DNA of 35,765 bases from Flavobacteriaceae bacterium (GTDB lineage Bacteria; Bacteroidota; Bacteroidia; Flavobacteriales; Weeksellaceae): contig JAITMJ010000054.1 in the NCBI GenBank assembly GCA_031277475.1, positions 1 through 35,765 of the forward strand, in the 5' to 3' direction. Shown here in pieces: positions 8,839-17,195 of the stretch. Numbering within the stretch: the stretch's first letter is position 1; each line of letters begins with the position of its first letter. The notes below the pieces were generated by a model, which worked only from the letters and a program-made list of their open reading frames with translations, searched no databases and was not told the DNA's origin. A program made the translations under genes and the position numbers.

Positions 8839-11346
8839 TCAACCTCTGCTTTTTCCGGGTAGCGGCATATTTCTACCTTTTTTCGTCGGGGACGAAGAAG
8901 GTGCTGTCGGATTTAATCTCGGATTGGGAACTTCTATTTCCGAATCTTTTGGAATCGGTGGCGGCGCAAACGGATTTATCGGCTCTACTTTTCCTTCGGG
9001 TTTTGGCTCCGTTGGTTTCTCTTCCTCAATTTTATTTCCTTGTTCGTCGGTCATTTCGATTTTCAGACCGCTTTTCAGGTATTTCAACATTTCTATGGCT
9101 TTCAGACCTTCCGGTGTTTTTGCGTAATTTAAAGCGATTTGTTCCAACTGCAAAATCATCACTTCTTTTCCGGCGGTTTTTCCGGTGTTAAAAGCGTTTA
9201 AGAGTTCAAATTTCGGAACCAATGCATCTTTCGGATATTGTGCGAGAGCGGAATCAATAGTTTTTTGACTGTCTTCGTATTTTTCGTTTTGGTAGAGGTC
9301 AAAAGCATCGGCATAAATTTGCAAAACTTCCGGAGACGATTGCGAAAACTCTTTATTTCTCGGGTTTTTCACATATTCTGCGTAGGAAGTGTAGGGAAAT
9401 TCGTCGAGGATGGTTTGTTTGGCGCGTTCTCCGGCGGCGGGATTATTTTCATAATTCATTGTGAAAATCAGATAGAGAGCTTGAAGTTTCACGTCTTCTT
9501 CCGGTTCCGGTTTTTCGTCTATCAACTCGTAAAGTGTTTTTGTAGCCAATGGTTTATCGTCAAAATAGGCATCGTACATTCTTCCCAATCCCAGACTTGC
9601 GGTGTCTCGTGCTTTTTTCAGGGCGGCGAGTTCGCTTTCTTCAGTTGGGATTTTTTCGATATAAAATGCGGGGTCGAGCCTTCGCGGATCGGGAGCCGTG
9701 GTTTGTCCCATCGCTTCATTTTTTATATCTTCCAAAGTAGAAGTTTGCGCAGAAAATCGCCAATTATCGGCGAGTGCTCTGTTTCCCCAAACTTGTTTGA
9801 AATTGGTTTGTCCTTTTGAAATTGTGTTTGTATTGCCAAAATAAAAACTTCCGCCGCCGCTGTTTTTCGGGTCTGAAAAATCTTGAAAACCGCCGGTATT
9901 TCCTGCGAAAATAGAATTGGCATCATAATCTCCCGTATCAAAACCTTCGCTTCTTTCGGCTCTTTTTTTCTCGAGTTCGGCGATGGCTTCTTTCTCTTTC
10001 AGTTTATTGATATAGTCTGTGAAATAGGCGATTTGTTCATCTTCGGACATTTTTGCCAATGCCAAAATACTGTCGTTATTTTTGATTAAATAATAATTTT
10101 TAGTTATTTGTTTGATGTTTGCGGATTGTTCTGCCAGACGTGCTTTTTCCGGTTCGTAAGTCATCACGGCGAGTGCGTAATCGTAATAAGTTCCGGCATA
10201 AAGATAATCGCTTGCGTCAAAATAGGCTTTCCCGATTTCGTAGAAAGCGCGACCGCGAATTTGCGGATCTGAAGCGTCTCCAACGATAGATTTTCTAAAA
10301 TATTCATCGGCTTCATCGGGTTTTCCGGCTTTTTTTGCCATCAAACCGAGTGCGTAATAAAATTCGTTTTTTCGAGAAACGTAGGTTCCTTTTTTACTGA
10401 TTTTTTCTATTTTTTGTTTCCATTCATCATAATTATCGGAAGCGGCATTAAAGGTTTTTGCGATTTCGATTTGAGATTTCACTTCAAAATCATAGTCGAT
10501 GGAATATTTGTAGGCGGCGGCGAAACTTTCGTGGGCTTCGTCATTTCTGCCGAGTTCCGATAGAATTTGTCCACGCAAAAAAGCGATTCTACTTCTAAGT
10601 TCTCGGTTTTTATTCAGTTTAAAAGCATCTGCAAGTTCGGCGGCGGCTTCTTCTTTTTTCCCGTCTTTTAGTAGCATTTCGGAATAATAAACGCTCGCTA
10701 ATTTTTTGTATTTTTTCTTGATTTTATCTTGTTTTAAAGCGAGAAAAACTTCATTGGAACGGTAATAATCTTCCAATTTCGCATAGGATTGACCTTGATA
10801 AATTTTTGCAAGCGGAAGTTTTTTGCTTTTTTTGAAGTTTGGGAAAATTTTATTCACAGCTTCGAGTGCTTCCAAAGGTTTATTTTGATAGAGATAGGAT
10901 TTCGTGAGTAAAATATAAGAATCAAAAATTCTCTTGTTTTTTTCTTCGCCGGATTTTATTACGGAATATTTTCTGATGGCTTTTTCGGCTTTGGCTCCGG
11001 CGATTTCCATGGATGTTGAGGTTCCGCTTTGTTGCGTTTGCATTCCGGGATCGCCACCGCCGGGAACTCCGATTTCGTTGCCTTTAAACAATCCGGAATT
11101 GTTGGTTTTGGGTTGGTCGGAAACAACATCGTATTTCAAAATCGGAATATAATTCGCATAAAAATTTTCTTTATAGGATTTTTTTCTATCTTCAAGTTCC
11201 GTATTCAGTGCTTCTTCGCCATTGAAAAGCGTGTTGTAATAGGTGTGAAAACCCTTCAAAAAAGTAGAATTGTTTTGCTTTTTTTTCTGAGAGGAACACG
11301 CCCCAAAAACCACGAGTATAAAAAGGAATAAAATTGTTTTTCGCAT
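8839..11346 (-). CDS. sprE: Gliding motility / type IX secretion lipoprotein SprE (PorW-like), TPR protein
   Basis: An 835-aa lipoprotein with signal peptide and lipobox FGAC (Cys17), probably outer-membrane anchored. The start of the mature region (FLKGFHTYYNTLFNGEEAL, then NFYANYIPI) is typical of SprE/PorW, needed for type IX secretion and, in gliding species, motility. Helical TPR-like repeats cover about residues 120-450 and 580-770. A central low-complexity section contains SIFAGNTGGFQDFSDP, and the C-terminus is rich in Pro, Glu and Lys. No other T9SS gene lies in the window, so the presence of a full T9SS is inferred. Confidence 0.85.
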   Translation of the reverse strand: MRKTILFLFILVVFGACSSQKKKQNNSTFLKGFHTYYNTLFNGEEALNTELEDRKKSYKENFYANYIPILKYDVVSDQPKTNNSGLFKGNEIGVPGGGDPGMQTQQSGTSTSMEIAGAKAEKAIRKYSVIKSGEEKNKRIFDSYILLTKSYLYQNKPLEALEAVNKIFPNFKKSKKLPLAKIYQGQSYAKLEDYYRSNEVFLALKQDKIKKKYKKLASVYYSEMLLKDGKKEEAAAELADAFKLNKNRELRSRIAFLRGQILSELGRNDEAHESFAAAYKYSIDYDFEVKSQIEIAKTFNAASDNYDEWKQKIEKISKKGTYVSRKNEFYYALGLMAKKAGKPDEADEYFRKSIVGDASDPQIRGRAFYEIGKAYFDASDYLYAGTYYDYALAVMTYEPEKARLAEQSANIKQITKNYYLIKNNDSILALAKMSEDEQIAYFTDYINKLKEKEAIAELEKKRAERSEGFDTGDYDANSIFAGNTGGFQDFSDPKNSGGGSFYFGNTNTISKGQTNFKQVWGNRALADNWRFSAQTSTLEDIKNEAMGQTTAPDPRRLDPAFYIEKIPTEESELAALKKARDTASLGLGRMYDAYFDDKPLATKTLYELIDEKPEPEEDVKLQALYLIFTMNYENNPAAGERAKQTILDEFPYTSYAEYVKNPRNKEFSQSSPEVLQIYADAFDLYQNEKYEDSQKTIDSALAQYPKDALVPKFELLNAFNTGKTAGKEVMILQLEQIALNYAKTPEGLKAIEMLKYLKSGLKIEMTDEQGNKIEEEKPTEPKPEGKVEPINPFAPPPIPKDSEIEVPNPRLNPTAPSSSPTKKGRNMPLPGKSRG

Positions 11347-11498
11347 AGTTTTTTAATAACTTTTCTATCGGAAATTTATTGTATAAAAATCTGAATATTT
11401 TGTAAAAGTAATAAAAATTACTCGTCCTAAAAACTCCAAAACAAAACTTCCTTATCAGTATTTTTTATTACTCTGTACTGGTGTGAAATAAATACTAA

Positions 11499-11506
11499 TA
11501 ATTTTG
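11499..11506 (+). promoter_or_regulatory. Possible -7 box of the pcrA promoter
   Basis: TAATTTTG matches TAnnTTTG, 36 bases before the ATG. A second match lies at 11518-11525. No clear -33 element separates them, so either or both may be chance in AT-rich DNA. Confidence 0.3.
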
Positions 11507-11541
11507 TCTAAAAAAACTAATTTTGCCCTTTCTGAAAATTT

Positions 11542-13857
11542 ATGGAAAACTTTTTGAAAGAACTCAACACCGCGCAATATGAAGCCGTAACTTCTACGGA
11601 CGGTCCGCTGATGGTTTTGGCGGGTGCCGGCTCCGGAAAAACTCGCGTACTCACGATGAGAACCGCTTTTTTGATTTCAAACGGCGTGGATCCTTTCAAT
11701 ATTTTGGCACTCACTTTTACCAACAAAGCTGCGAGAGAAATGAAAGACAGAATCGCAAAAGTGGTCGGCGAAAGCAATGCGAGAAGTATTTGGATGGGAA
11801 CTTTTCACTCGGTTTTTGCCAGAATTTTGCGAAGCGAAGCCCGATTTCTCGGCTATCCGTCGAACTTTACGATTTACGACACGCAGGATTCCCAAAACGT
11901 CATCAAAAAAGTTTTGAAAGAAATGAACATCGATTCCGATCTTTATAAACCCAAAAAAGTTCAGGCTAGAATTTCGACTTACAAAAACAACCTCATCACC
12001 GTAAAAGCCTATTACAACAACCCGGAATTGATAGAAGCCGACGAAAAAGCGAATATGAAATTCATCGGGCAGATTTATCAAAAATATGTGGAAACCTGTT
12101 TCAGAAACGGAGCGATGGATTTCGACGATTTACTGCTGAAAACCAATGAATTGCTGACGAGATTTCCGGAAATTTTAGCCAAATATCAAGACCGTTTTCG
12201 CTACATTCTCGTGGACGAATATCAAGACACGAACCATTCGCAATATTTAATTGTGAAATCTTTGGCTTCAAAATTTGAAAATATTTGTGTGGTCGGCGAT
12301 GATGCGCAGTCTATTTACTCTTTTCGAGGTGCGAATATTTATAATATTTTGGGCTTTAAAAAAGATTATCCCGATGCAAAAACGGTTTCATTGGAACAGA
12401 ATTATCGCTCTACGCAAAACATCGTAAACGCTGCAAACGCCGTGATTTCCAAGAATACGCAGCAGTTCAAAAAAAATGTTTTCAGCCAAAATGAAACCGG
12501 CGAAAAAATAAAAGTATTTCGCGCACTTTCCGATGCCGATGAAGCCAATTTTGTGGCGAACAATATTTGGGAACTTCACAACGCTAATCAAATGAAATTC
12601 AATGATTTCGCTATTTTATACCGCACCAATTCGCAAACCCGCGCTTTTGAGGATGCACTGCGAAAAAAGAATATTCCGTACAGAGTTTACGGCGGTTTGT
12701 CGTTTTACCAAAGGAAAGAAGTGAAAGATTTGGTGGCTTATTTGCGGCTTTTAATCAATGAAAACGATACGGAAGCACTGATGAGAATCATCAATTATCC
12801 CATTCGCGGAATTGGGGAAACTTCGCAAAATAAATTAATTGTTCTCGCTGATTCACAAAACATTACGATTGCTAAAATTTTAGACAACATCGGTTTTTAT
12901 GCTCCGCAACTCGGTTTAAACAACGGCGTGATTACCAAACTTTCGGATTTTTGGAGTATGATAAAAGCGTTTCAAGTTTTGCTGAAAACCGAAAATGCGT
13001 ATCAAGTGGCGATGGAAGTGGCGAAACGAAGCGGTTTAATCAAGTTTTTGAAAGACGACCAAACGCCCGAAGGAATTTCCCGCGTGGAAAATGTTCAGGA
13101 ATTGATGAACTCGATGCAAGGTTTTATTGACGAGCAGCAGCAGTTGGAGGACGGCGATGCTTCGCTTGCGAATTTTCTGGAAAACATCGCACTTTCCACA
13201 GACCAAGACAATAAAGATAAAAACGAGGGCGACAAAGTTTCTTTGATGACGGTTCATCTTTCCAAAGGTTTGGAATTTCCGGTGGTTCATCTCGTTGGTT
13301 TGGAGGAAAATCTGTTTCCGAATTTTATGAGTTCGTCCACGCGAGATGAGTTGGAGGAGGAACGCCGATTGTTTTATGTAGCCCTCACGAGAGCCGAAAA
13401 ACAGGTGTTTTTCACTTATGCCGTTTCCAGATTTCGGTGGGGAAAAATCACGGATGCCGATCCTTCGAGATTTTTAAGCGAAGTGAATGCGGAATATATT
13501 GATTTCATCAATCCCGCTGTGGAAAGCCGTTTTGTGAACAATTCCGGATTGAAATCGAATATTTTTGATGATATTCCGACCGAAACTTTTTCGTTTAAAA
13601 AACCGTTTCGACAACCCTTCGACTCCGCTCAGGGTGACAACGCCAAAAGCCAAAAGCCAAAAGCCAACTCAAACCCGTCGCTTCTGCAAAAATCAACAGT
13701 TCAGACGGAAATTCTTTTCAAAATATTGAAGTGGGCGATAAAGTTCGGCACGATAGATTTGGAATCGGCGAAGTGGTTTTCCTTGACGGAACCGACCCGG
13801 AAAACATCAAAGCAAAAATCCAATTCCAAAACGGCGACGAAAAAAATCTGCTTTTAA
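11542..13857 (+). CDS. pcrA: ATP-dependent DNA helicase PcrA/UvrD (SF1A), C-terminal tail frameshifted
   Basis: A 3'-5' DNA helicase for repair and replication-conflict resolution. Motifs in order: Walker A AGAGSGKT (27-34), GTFHS, VDEYQDTN (motif II), VGDDAQSIYSFRG (III), LEQNYRST (IV), TVHLSKGLEFPVVHLVGLEE (V), and YVALTRAEKQ (VI). The helicase core is complete. After about residue 690, a repeat-derived insert (RQPFDSAQGDNAKSQ...) shifts the frame. The conserved tail (VGDKVRHDRFGIGEVVF ... LLLRFAKLVKV) remains intact in the next frame and ends at a TAA at 13881-13883. As read, the protein ends at 13857 with an unrelated lysine-rich peptide. Real mutation, programmed slippage or sequencing error cannot be told apart here. 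Confidence 0.88.
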   Translation: MENFLKELNTAQYEAVTSTDGPLMVLAGAGSGKTRVLTMRTAFLISNGVDPFNILALTFTNKAAREMKDRIAKVVGESNARSIWMGTFHSVFARILRSEARFLGYPSNFTIYDTQDSQNVIKKVLKEMNIDSDLYKPKKVQARISTYKNNLITVKAYYNNPELIEADEKANMKFIGQIYQKYVETCFRNGAMDFDDLLLKTNELLTRFPEILAKYQDRFRYILVDEYQDTNHSQYLIVKSLASKFENICVVGDDAQSIYSFRGANIYNILGFKKDYPDAKTVSLEQNYRSTQNIVNAANAVISKNTQQFKKNVFSQNETGEKIKVFRALSDADEANFVANNIWELHNANQMKFNDFAILYRTNSQTRAFEDALRKKNIPYRVYGGLSFYQRKEVKDLVAYLRLLINENDTEALMRIINYPIRGIGETSQNKLIVLADSQNITIAKILDNIGFYAPQLGLNNGVITKLSDFWSMIKAFQVLLKTENAYQVAMEVAKRSGLIKFLKDDQTPEGISRVENVQELMNSMQGFIDEQQQLEDGDASLANFLENIALSTDQDNKDKNEGDKVSLMTVHLSKGLEFPVVHLVGLEENLFPNFMSSSTRDELEEERRLFYVALTRAEKQVFFTYAVSRFRWGKITDADPSRFLSEVNAEYIDFINPAVESRFVNNSGLKSNIFDDIPTETFSFKKPFRQPFDSAQGDNAKSQKPKANSNPSLLQKSTVQTEILFKILKWAIKFGTIDLESAKWFSLTEPTRKTSKQKSNSKTATKKICF
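13605..13667. repeat. Interspersed repeat inserted in the pcrA linker
   Basis: Contains CCCTTCGACTCCGCTCAGGG followed by TGACAA and three GCCAAAA units. Related TTCGACAAACTCA...TGACA elements occur between genes near 18673, 19512 and 32237. Here the element sits in coding sequence and separates the helicase core from its tail, which is one frame off. Confidence 0.7.
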
Positions 13858-13883
13858 GGTTTGCGAAGTTGGTGAAAGTGTAA
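13668..13883 (+). repeat. pcrA 3'-end segment, copy A (reference copy)
   Basis: The last 216 bases of pcrA in the ancestral frame. It encodes a small tail with VRHDRFGIGEVV and ends RFAKLVKV plus TAA. Partial copies follow at 16569, 17084, 17861, 18554, 19441 and 20371, all in the same orientation. Confidence 0.9.
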
Positions 13884-13904
13884 AAAAATCTATTTTATCG
13901 AAAA

Positions 13905-14909
13905 TTAAATTGTAAATAATGAAAAGCAATTATTTTCAAATGCGATAATTATTTTGTTTTCATCGGTAAAAATTTGTAAAATATTTTGAGTTTCATCATT
14001 TGTTTTTGGAAGAATATAGCTGTAAATATAATCGCCTTTTAAATCATAAACATCAATTACAATTTTTTTCTTTTCGGTATTTCTGTTTGAAAATATGTGA
14101 AGCTGATTTTTATATGTGAAGGAAGCCATATTTGTGTTGTATGTATTATCCCTGCCATAAACAAAAATATCTCCTTTTTTTATAATATTTGGAAGTGGGG
14201 TTTTATCTAATGTATTGATTTTGTTTATTAATCTAAAGTTTTTAAATATCCATAACAAGGAAGATTTGTTCGTGGCGTAGATGATTTCTTCAGATCCATC
14301 AATACTTCCAAAAAAATTACCGTTATATTTGAGAGCGTTTTCGGCAAACAATGAATTTTTACTTTTTTGAATAGTTTCAATAAGAGTTAATTTGCTTAAA
14401 AACAGGTTTAATTTAAAAAATCCGAATGTGAAATAATTATTTTCTGCATATTCTCCCAAAATGTAATAATCGTCTTTAAATTTTTTTATAGAGGAAACTT
14501 TCAAATTTTTAAAAGGAATGCCATGATTATTTACGAAAAGATGTGCCGATTCGTCAACACATAAAACAGAATCTTTCAAAATATAGAGAGGAAACAGATT
14601 GTTTTTAAGTTGAAAATTTTTACTGCTGATTTTATGGACAGACATATCGTAAAAAGTAAAATTAAAATCAGTATGGTTTTTGAAAATTTTACTTGAAAAA
14701 GTATTGGGAATATCAGAGGGAAAAGTTGGAGTAAATGTTGAATCCGAAACCTTAATGCAATCTTCAAGAGGTTTTAAAACACTGCTTTTGTAATTACGTT
14801 CAAAAGTATATTTTTTCTTGTTGAGGAATGACCCTGCAAAGTTAAAATATATGATTAATACCAGTAACAGATTAATAATTATGAGATGAGTTATCTTAAT
14901 ATTTTTCAT
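13905..14909 (-). CDS. Membrane-anchored protein, probable beta-propeller-like exported domain
   Basis: 334 aa with an N-terminal hydrophobic anchor (about 8-28) lacking a clear cleavage site, followed by a beta-rich region with propeller-blade-like stretches (YYILGEY, GDIFVYGR, LHIFSNRN, IVIDVYDLKGDYIYSYILP, NKIIIAFENNCFSLF). This last pattern resembles BF3164-type six-bladed propeller proteins found beside small exported peptides in Bacteroidota. Last gene of a run reading peptide, GLPGLI, MauE-like, this gene. Its start overlaps the MauE-like gene by 14 bases, indicating translational coupling. Function is unknown; the propeller call is by eye. Confidence 0.65.
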   Translation of the reverse strand: MKNIKITHLIIINLLLVLIIYFNFAGSFLNKKKYTFERNYKSSVLKPLEDCIKVSDSTFTPTFPSDIPNTFSSKIFKNHTDFNFTFYDMSVHKISSKNFQLKNNLFPLYILKDSVLCVDESAHLFVNNHGIPFKNLKVSSIKKFKDDYYILGEYAENNYFTFGFFKLNLFLSKLTLIETIQKSKNSLFAENALKYNGNFFGSIDGSEEIIYATNKSSLLWIFKNFRLINKINTLDKTPLPNIIKKGDIFVYGRDNTYNTNMASFTYKNQLHIFSNRNTEKKKIVIDVYDLKGDYIYSYILPKTNDETQNILQIFTDENKIIIAFENNCFSLFTI

Positions 14910-15315
14910 ACTTTTTCTGATAATTCATAAAATTTTTTGATAAAAACACCAGTACTATCAATATAATATTTATCAACAAATGAATTTTATAACTCAAACC
15001 GTTTAAAATTCCGCCACATCCACACACTTCGTATCTATTCAGATAGAATAAAATAGAAATGTAAAGTGTGAATATCAATAAAAGAATCGCAAGAAAATTT
15101 AATCCGATTTTTTTACTAATCAACAACAAAATGATTGTTGCAAATTCAATGATTAAGACAAAGTATGCCAAAAGATTTGAAAGTTGCTCTCCAAATATTC
15201 CTGTTTTAAAAATATTCATTTGAAAAGCAGAAACATTAAACATTTTATTAGCAAAAACATAAGACATAAAAATGATTAACATATAGTATATTATATCGGA
15301 AATATTTTTTTTCAT
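14896..15315 (-). CDS. MauE/DoxX-like redox-associated membrane protein
   Basis: A 139-aa protein with four predicted membrane helices (about 5-22, 43-67, 72-92, 111-131). Between helices three and four it has EVCGCGG, a cysteine pair like that of MauE/DoxX-family proteins thought to exchange thiols or electrons with exported redox partners. The ATG at 15315 was chosen; an upstream TTG at 15333 overlaps the GLPGLI gene and is less likely. A role in disulfide handling of the small Cys-containing peptide of this cluster is an inference from context. Confidence 0.72.
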   Translation of the reverse strand: MKKNISDIIYYMLIIFMSYVFANKMFNVSAFQMNIFKTGIFGEQLSNLLAYFVLIIEFATIILLLISKKIGLNFLAILLLIFTLYISILFYLNRYEVCGCGGILNGLSYKIHLLINIILIVLVFLSKNFMNYQKKYEKY

Positions 15316-15319
15316 AATA

Positions 15320-16153
15320 CTATTCCAATTCAACAGGATTATTATATTCGGATAATTCTTTTTTTATTGAATTTGTTGTTTCTTCGATGTATTTTTTACT
15401 AAAACCTCCGAAAATTTCCATTACTTCTCCACTGCCGGTAACTAATTTTCCTTCTTTTAATTTTTTTGACGGATCTTTTTTATAGTTAGAATAGGCTTTT
15501 AAGTATTTTTCTTTTGTGGTAAGGATTGCTCTTGAAAAAATATCGGGATAAAATGGTTCATTATTGATTTTTTTCAGTCCGATAAAAGAAAATTGATAGG
15601 AGTTTGTAGAATCTTGAAGTTCATAAACCAAACCGGGCAATCCTGCAAATGTATAAGGGAATATATTTAAAGGAATATCCGTAGTGAACCATGCTTCCCA
15701 AACTCTTCCTTTGTAATTTGCGATTGCTTTTTGACAGTCATATTCATCACATCTTTTTTTCTCACTTAGAAAATTCCAGTGAATAACCGATTTTTCAGGA
15801 TATTTGTATGAATCCCCATCAAAATTTTCCACCAAATACATTTCGTCATTTTTTAACAAAACACCTTTATTCCAATGAGTTGATCCAAGATCATCAAAAT
15901 TAATATATGCACCACCGGCTACATTTGATATTGTATTAAGATTGGTCATTATAGAATCCGATCGATAATATACATTATTATAAAACATTGACAATTTTTC
16001 TTCGGGATAAATATCCAATAAATAAAAATCGGTCGTGATTGAATCTTTTTTACTGTTTGGTTTAGAATCTACTTTATAAAAAATTCTATAAGATGATTGG
16101 GCTTGGAAACAAATAATAAAAAGAAAGAAAATAAACTGCAATATTGCTTTCAT
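15320..16153 (-). CDS. GLPGLI family exported protein
   Basis: 277 aa with a signal peptide (about 1-18, ending CFQAQ). The central motif FAGLPGLVYELQDS (GLPGL followed by a beta strand) defines the Bacteroidota GLPGLI family, whose biochemical role is unknown. The C-terminal part is basic and helical (EKYLKAYSNYKKDPSKKLKEGK). It follows the small peptide gene with a terminator-like hairpin between them, and precedes the MauE-like gene by only a few bases. Confidence 0.85.
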   Translation of the reverse strand: MKAILQFIFFLFIICFQAQSSYRIFYKVDSKPNSKKDSITTDFYLLDIYPEEKLSMFYNNVYYRSDSIMTNLNTISNVAGGAYINFDDLGSTHWNKGVLLKNDEMYLVENFDGDSYKYPEKSVIHWNFLSEKKRCDEYDCQKAIANYKGRVWEAWFTTDIPLNIFPYTFAGLPGLVYELQDSTNSYQFSFIGLKKINNEPFYPDIFSRAILTTKEKYLKAYSNYKKDPSKKLKEGKLVTGSGEVMEIFGGFSKKYIEETTNSIKKELSEYNNPVELE

Positions 16154-16182
16154 AACTAAAAATTTTAAAGCATAAAGTTATT

Positions 16183-16214
16183 AAAAAAGAGTCTTTCGCA
16201 AAAGACCCTTTTTT
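16183..16214 (-). terminator. Terminator/attenuator hairpin between peptide gene and GLPGLI gene
   Basis: On the minus strand an 8-bp stem GGGTCTTT / AAAGACTC (one G-T pair, loop TGCG) is followed by TTTTTT. It lies 19 bases after the peptide stop codon and 30 before the GLPGLI start. This suggests high expression of the peptide with partial read-through into the downstream genes. It is bidirectional in form (A-tract on the other side). Confidence 0.7.
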
Positions 16215-16232
16215 CATTTGGGTATCTACTAA

Positions 16233-16433
16233 TTAATGACTAACAGTAGCGTTTTCTGTCCAGGTACCATATACTGTGGTTCCTCCGGCTGTTCTTCCAC
16301 AGGTAGCAGTGGTATTTCTACAATATCCTCCTGCAACCTTGCCTGTATCATTTGCTTTTAAATTGGAGGAAGTTGCAATCGTAGCTGAAACAATACCAAC
16401 AAAAGCTAATGAAATTTTAAACAATTCTTTCAT
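16233..16433 (-). CDS. Small secreted Cys-containing peptide precursor
   Basis: 66 aa. A basic N-terminus and hydrophobic core (MKELFKISLAFVGIVSATIA) form a signal or leader of about 27 residues. The rest (TGKVAGGYCRNTTATCGRTA, then GGTTVYGTWTENATVSH) is rich in Gly and Thr and has two cysteines six residues apart. The layout resembles NVEALA and DUF6520-type small exported peptides of Bacteroidota, which also sit beside MauE-like and propeller genes, but the NVEALA motif is absent. First gene of the cluster and separated from the next by a terminator hairpin. Function is not known. Confidence 0.65.
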   Translation of the reverse strand: MKELFKISLAFVGIVSATIATSSNLKANDTGKVAGGYCRNTTATCGRTAGGTTVYGTWTENATVSH

Positions 16434-16568
16434 GTTAATAAAAATTTTAAATTAAAAATTCGATTCTTGCACTTCTTAAGCGTTGCATACTTTTTAAAAC
16501 TTTTAGGAGATAAATAGCCGCAAATTCCATACTGCAAGAAGTGATAGTTTTCGATTGACACACCGAAT

Positions 16569-16784
16569 CTCAAACCCATTGCTTCTGCAAAAATCAACAG
16601 TTCGGATGGAAATTCTTTTCAAAATATTGAAGTGGGCGATAATGTTCGGCACGATAGATTTGGAATCGGTGAAGTGGTTTTCCTCGATGGAACCGACCCG
16701 GAAAACATCAAAGCAAAAATCCAATTCCAAAACGGCGACGAAAAAAATCTGCTGCTGAGGTTTGCGAAGTTGGTGAAAGTGTGA
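16569..16784 (+). repeat. pcrA 3'-end segment, copy B (216 bp)
   Basis: Aligns without gaps to copy A over 216 bases with about 12 differences by eye. Most are synonymous in the pcrA tail frame (exceptions: a Val-to-Ile and a Lys-to-Asn codon). The frame is open and ends RFAKLVKV plus TGA. No helicase sequence precedes it. Confidence 0.92.
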
Positions 16785-16785
16785 G

Positions 16786-17044
16786 TTATTTTGTTAGCAA
16801 AATAGTAGCGTAAAGTCCTAATATCATAATAGTTAGCGTAATAAAAATTCCTAACATCCATCGACCTTGTTCCTTAAAACCTCTTTCCAAATCTTCTCTC
16901 GTTGCTAAATGTTTTGTTTGTTGGTTAATGTCTTTTTCTATTTTTTTTTTCGATATAAGATGTAAGGTTTTCCGCGTTTTCTTTACCCAATTTTTCAGCG
17001 AGTAAAGAATACATTTGTGTAATAGTGAGCGTTAGCATAAACAT
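16786..17044 (-). pseudogene. DUF1640-like coiled-coil membrane protein, frameshifted
   Basis: The minus strand encodes a homologue of the intact 88-aa protein at 29262-29528: first part LTITQMYSLLAEKLGKENAE...SYIEKK, second part KHLATREDLERG...GRWMLGIFI, then IMILGLYATILL. A run of ten A residues (complement of 16941-16950) joins the halves one base out of frame and creates a TAG. Nine A would restore about 85 codons. Its stop lies one base beyond pcrA tail copy B. It may be a pseudogene or a phase-variable tract. Confidence 0.75.
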
Positions 17045-17083
17045 TTTTTTAGACTCACACAAAATTAATGTTTTTTTTCAAAA

Positions 17084-17129
17084 CAAAAAAAATCTGCTAT
17101 TGAGGTTTGCGAAATTGGTGAAAGTGTGA
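17084..17129 (+). repeat. pcrA 3'-end segment, copy C (last ~45 bp)
   Basis: Matches only the last codons of pcrA (NLLLRFAKLVKV plus TGA). Differences from copy A are synonymous (CTA/TTG Leu codons, AAA for Lys). It lies downstream of the DUF1640-like pseudogene. Confidence 0.8.
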
Positions 17130-17190
17130 CGATTCAAAGTTTGAGGTTCAAGATTCAAGGTTAATGTTCAAAGTTCAATGTAAAGTGTTT
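17130..17190. repeat. TTCAAGG/TTCAAAG short intergenic repeat
   Basis: Repeats of GTTCAAGATTCAAGG and GTTCAAAGTTCAA. Similar sequence occurs at 29199-29235, 30132-30180 and 30713-30747, all between genes. Confidence 0.6.
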
Positions 17191-17195
17191 GATTT

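Noticed and set aside
16555-16758. 67-aa open frame over pcrA tail copy B
   Set aside because: Off-frame reading of the tail; it stays open only because copy B resembles copy A, which has the same open off-frame.
17084-17129. Phage-type attachment site with integrase
   Set aside because: The 45-bp tail copies could act as att sites, but no integrase or recombinase gene was seen in the window, so only the repeat is annotated.
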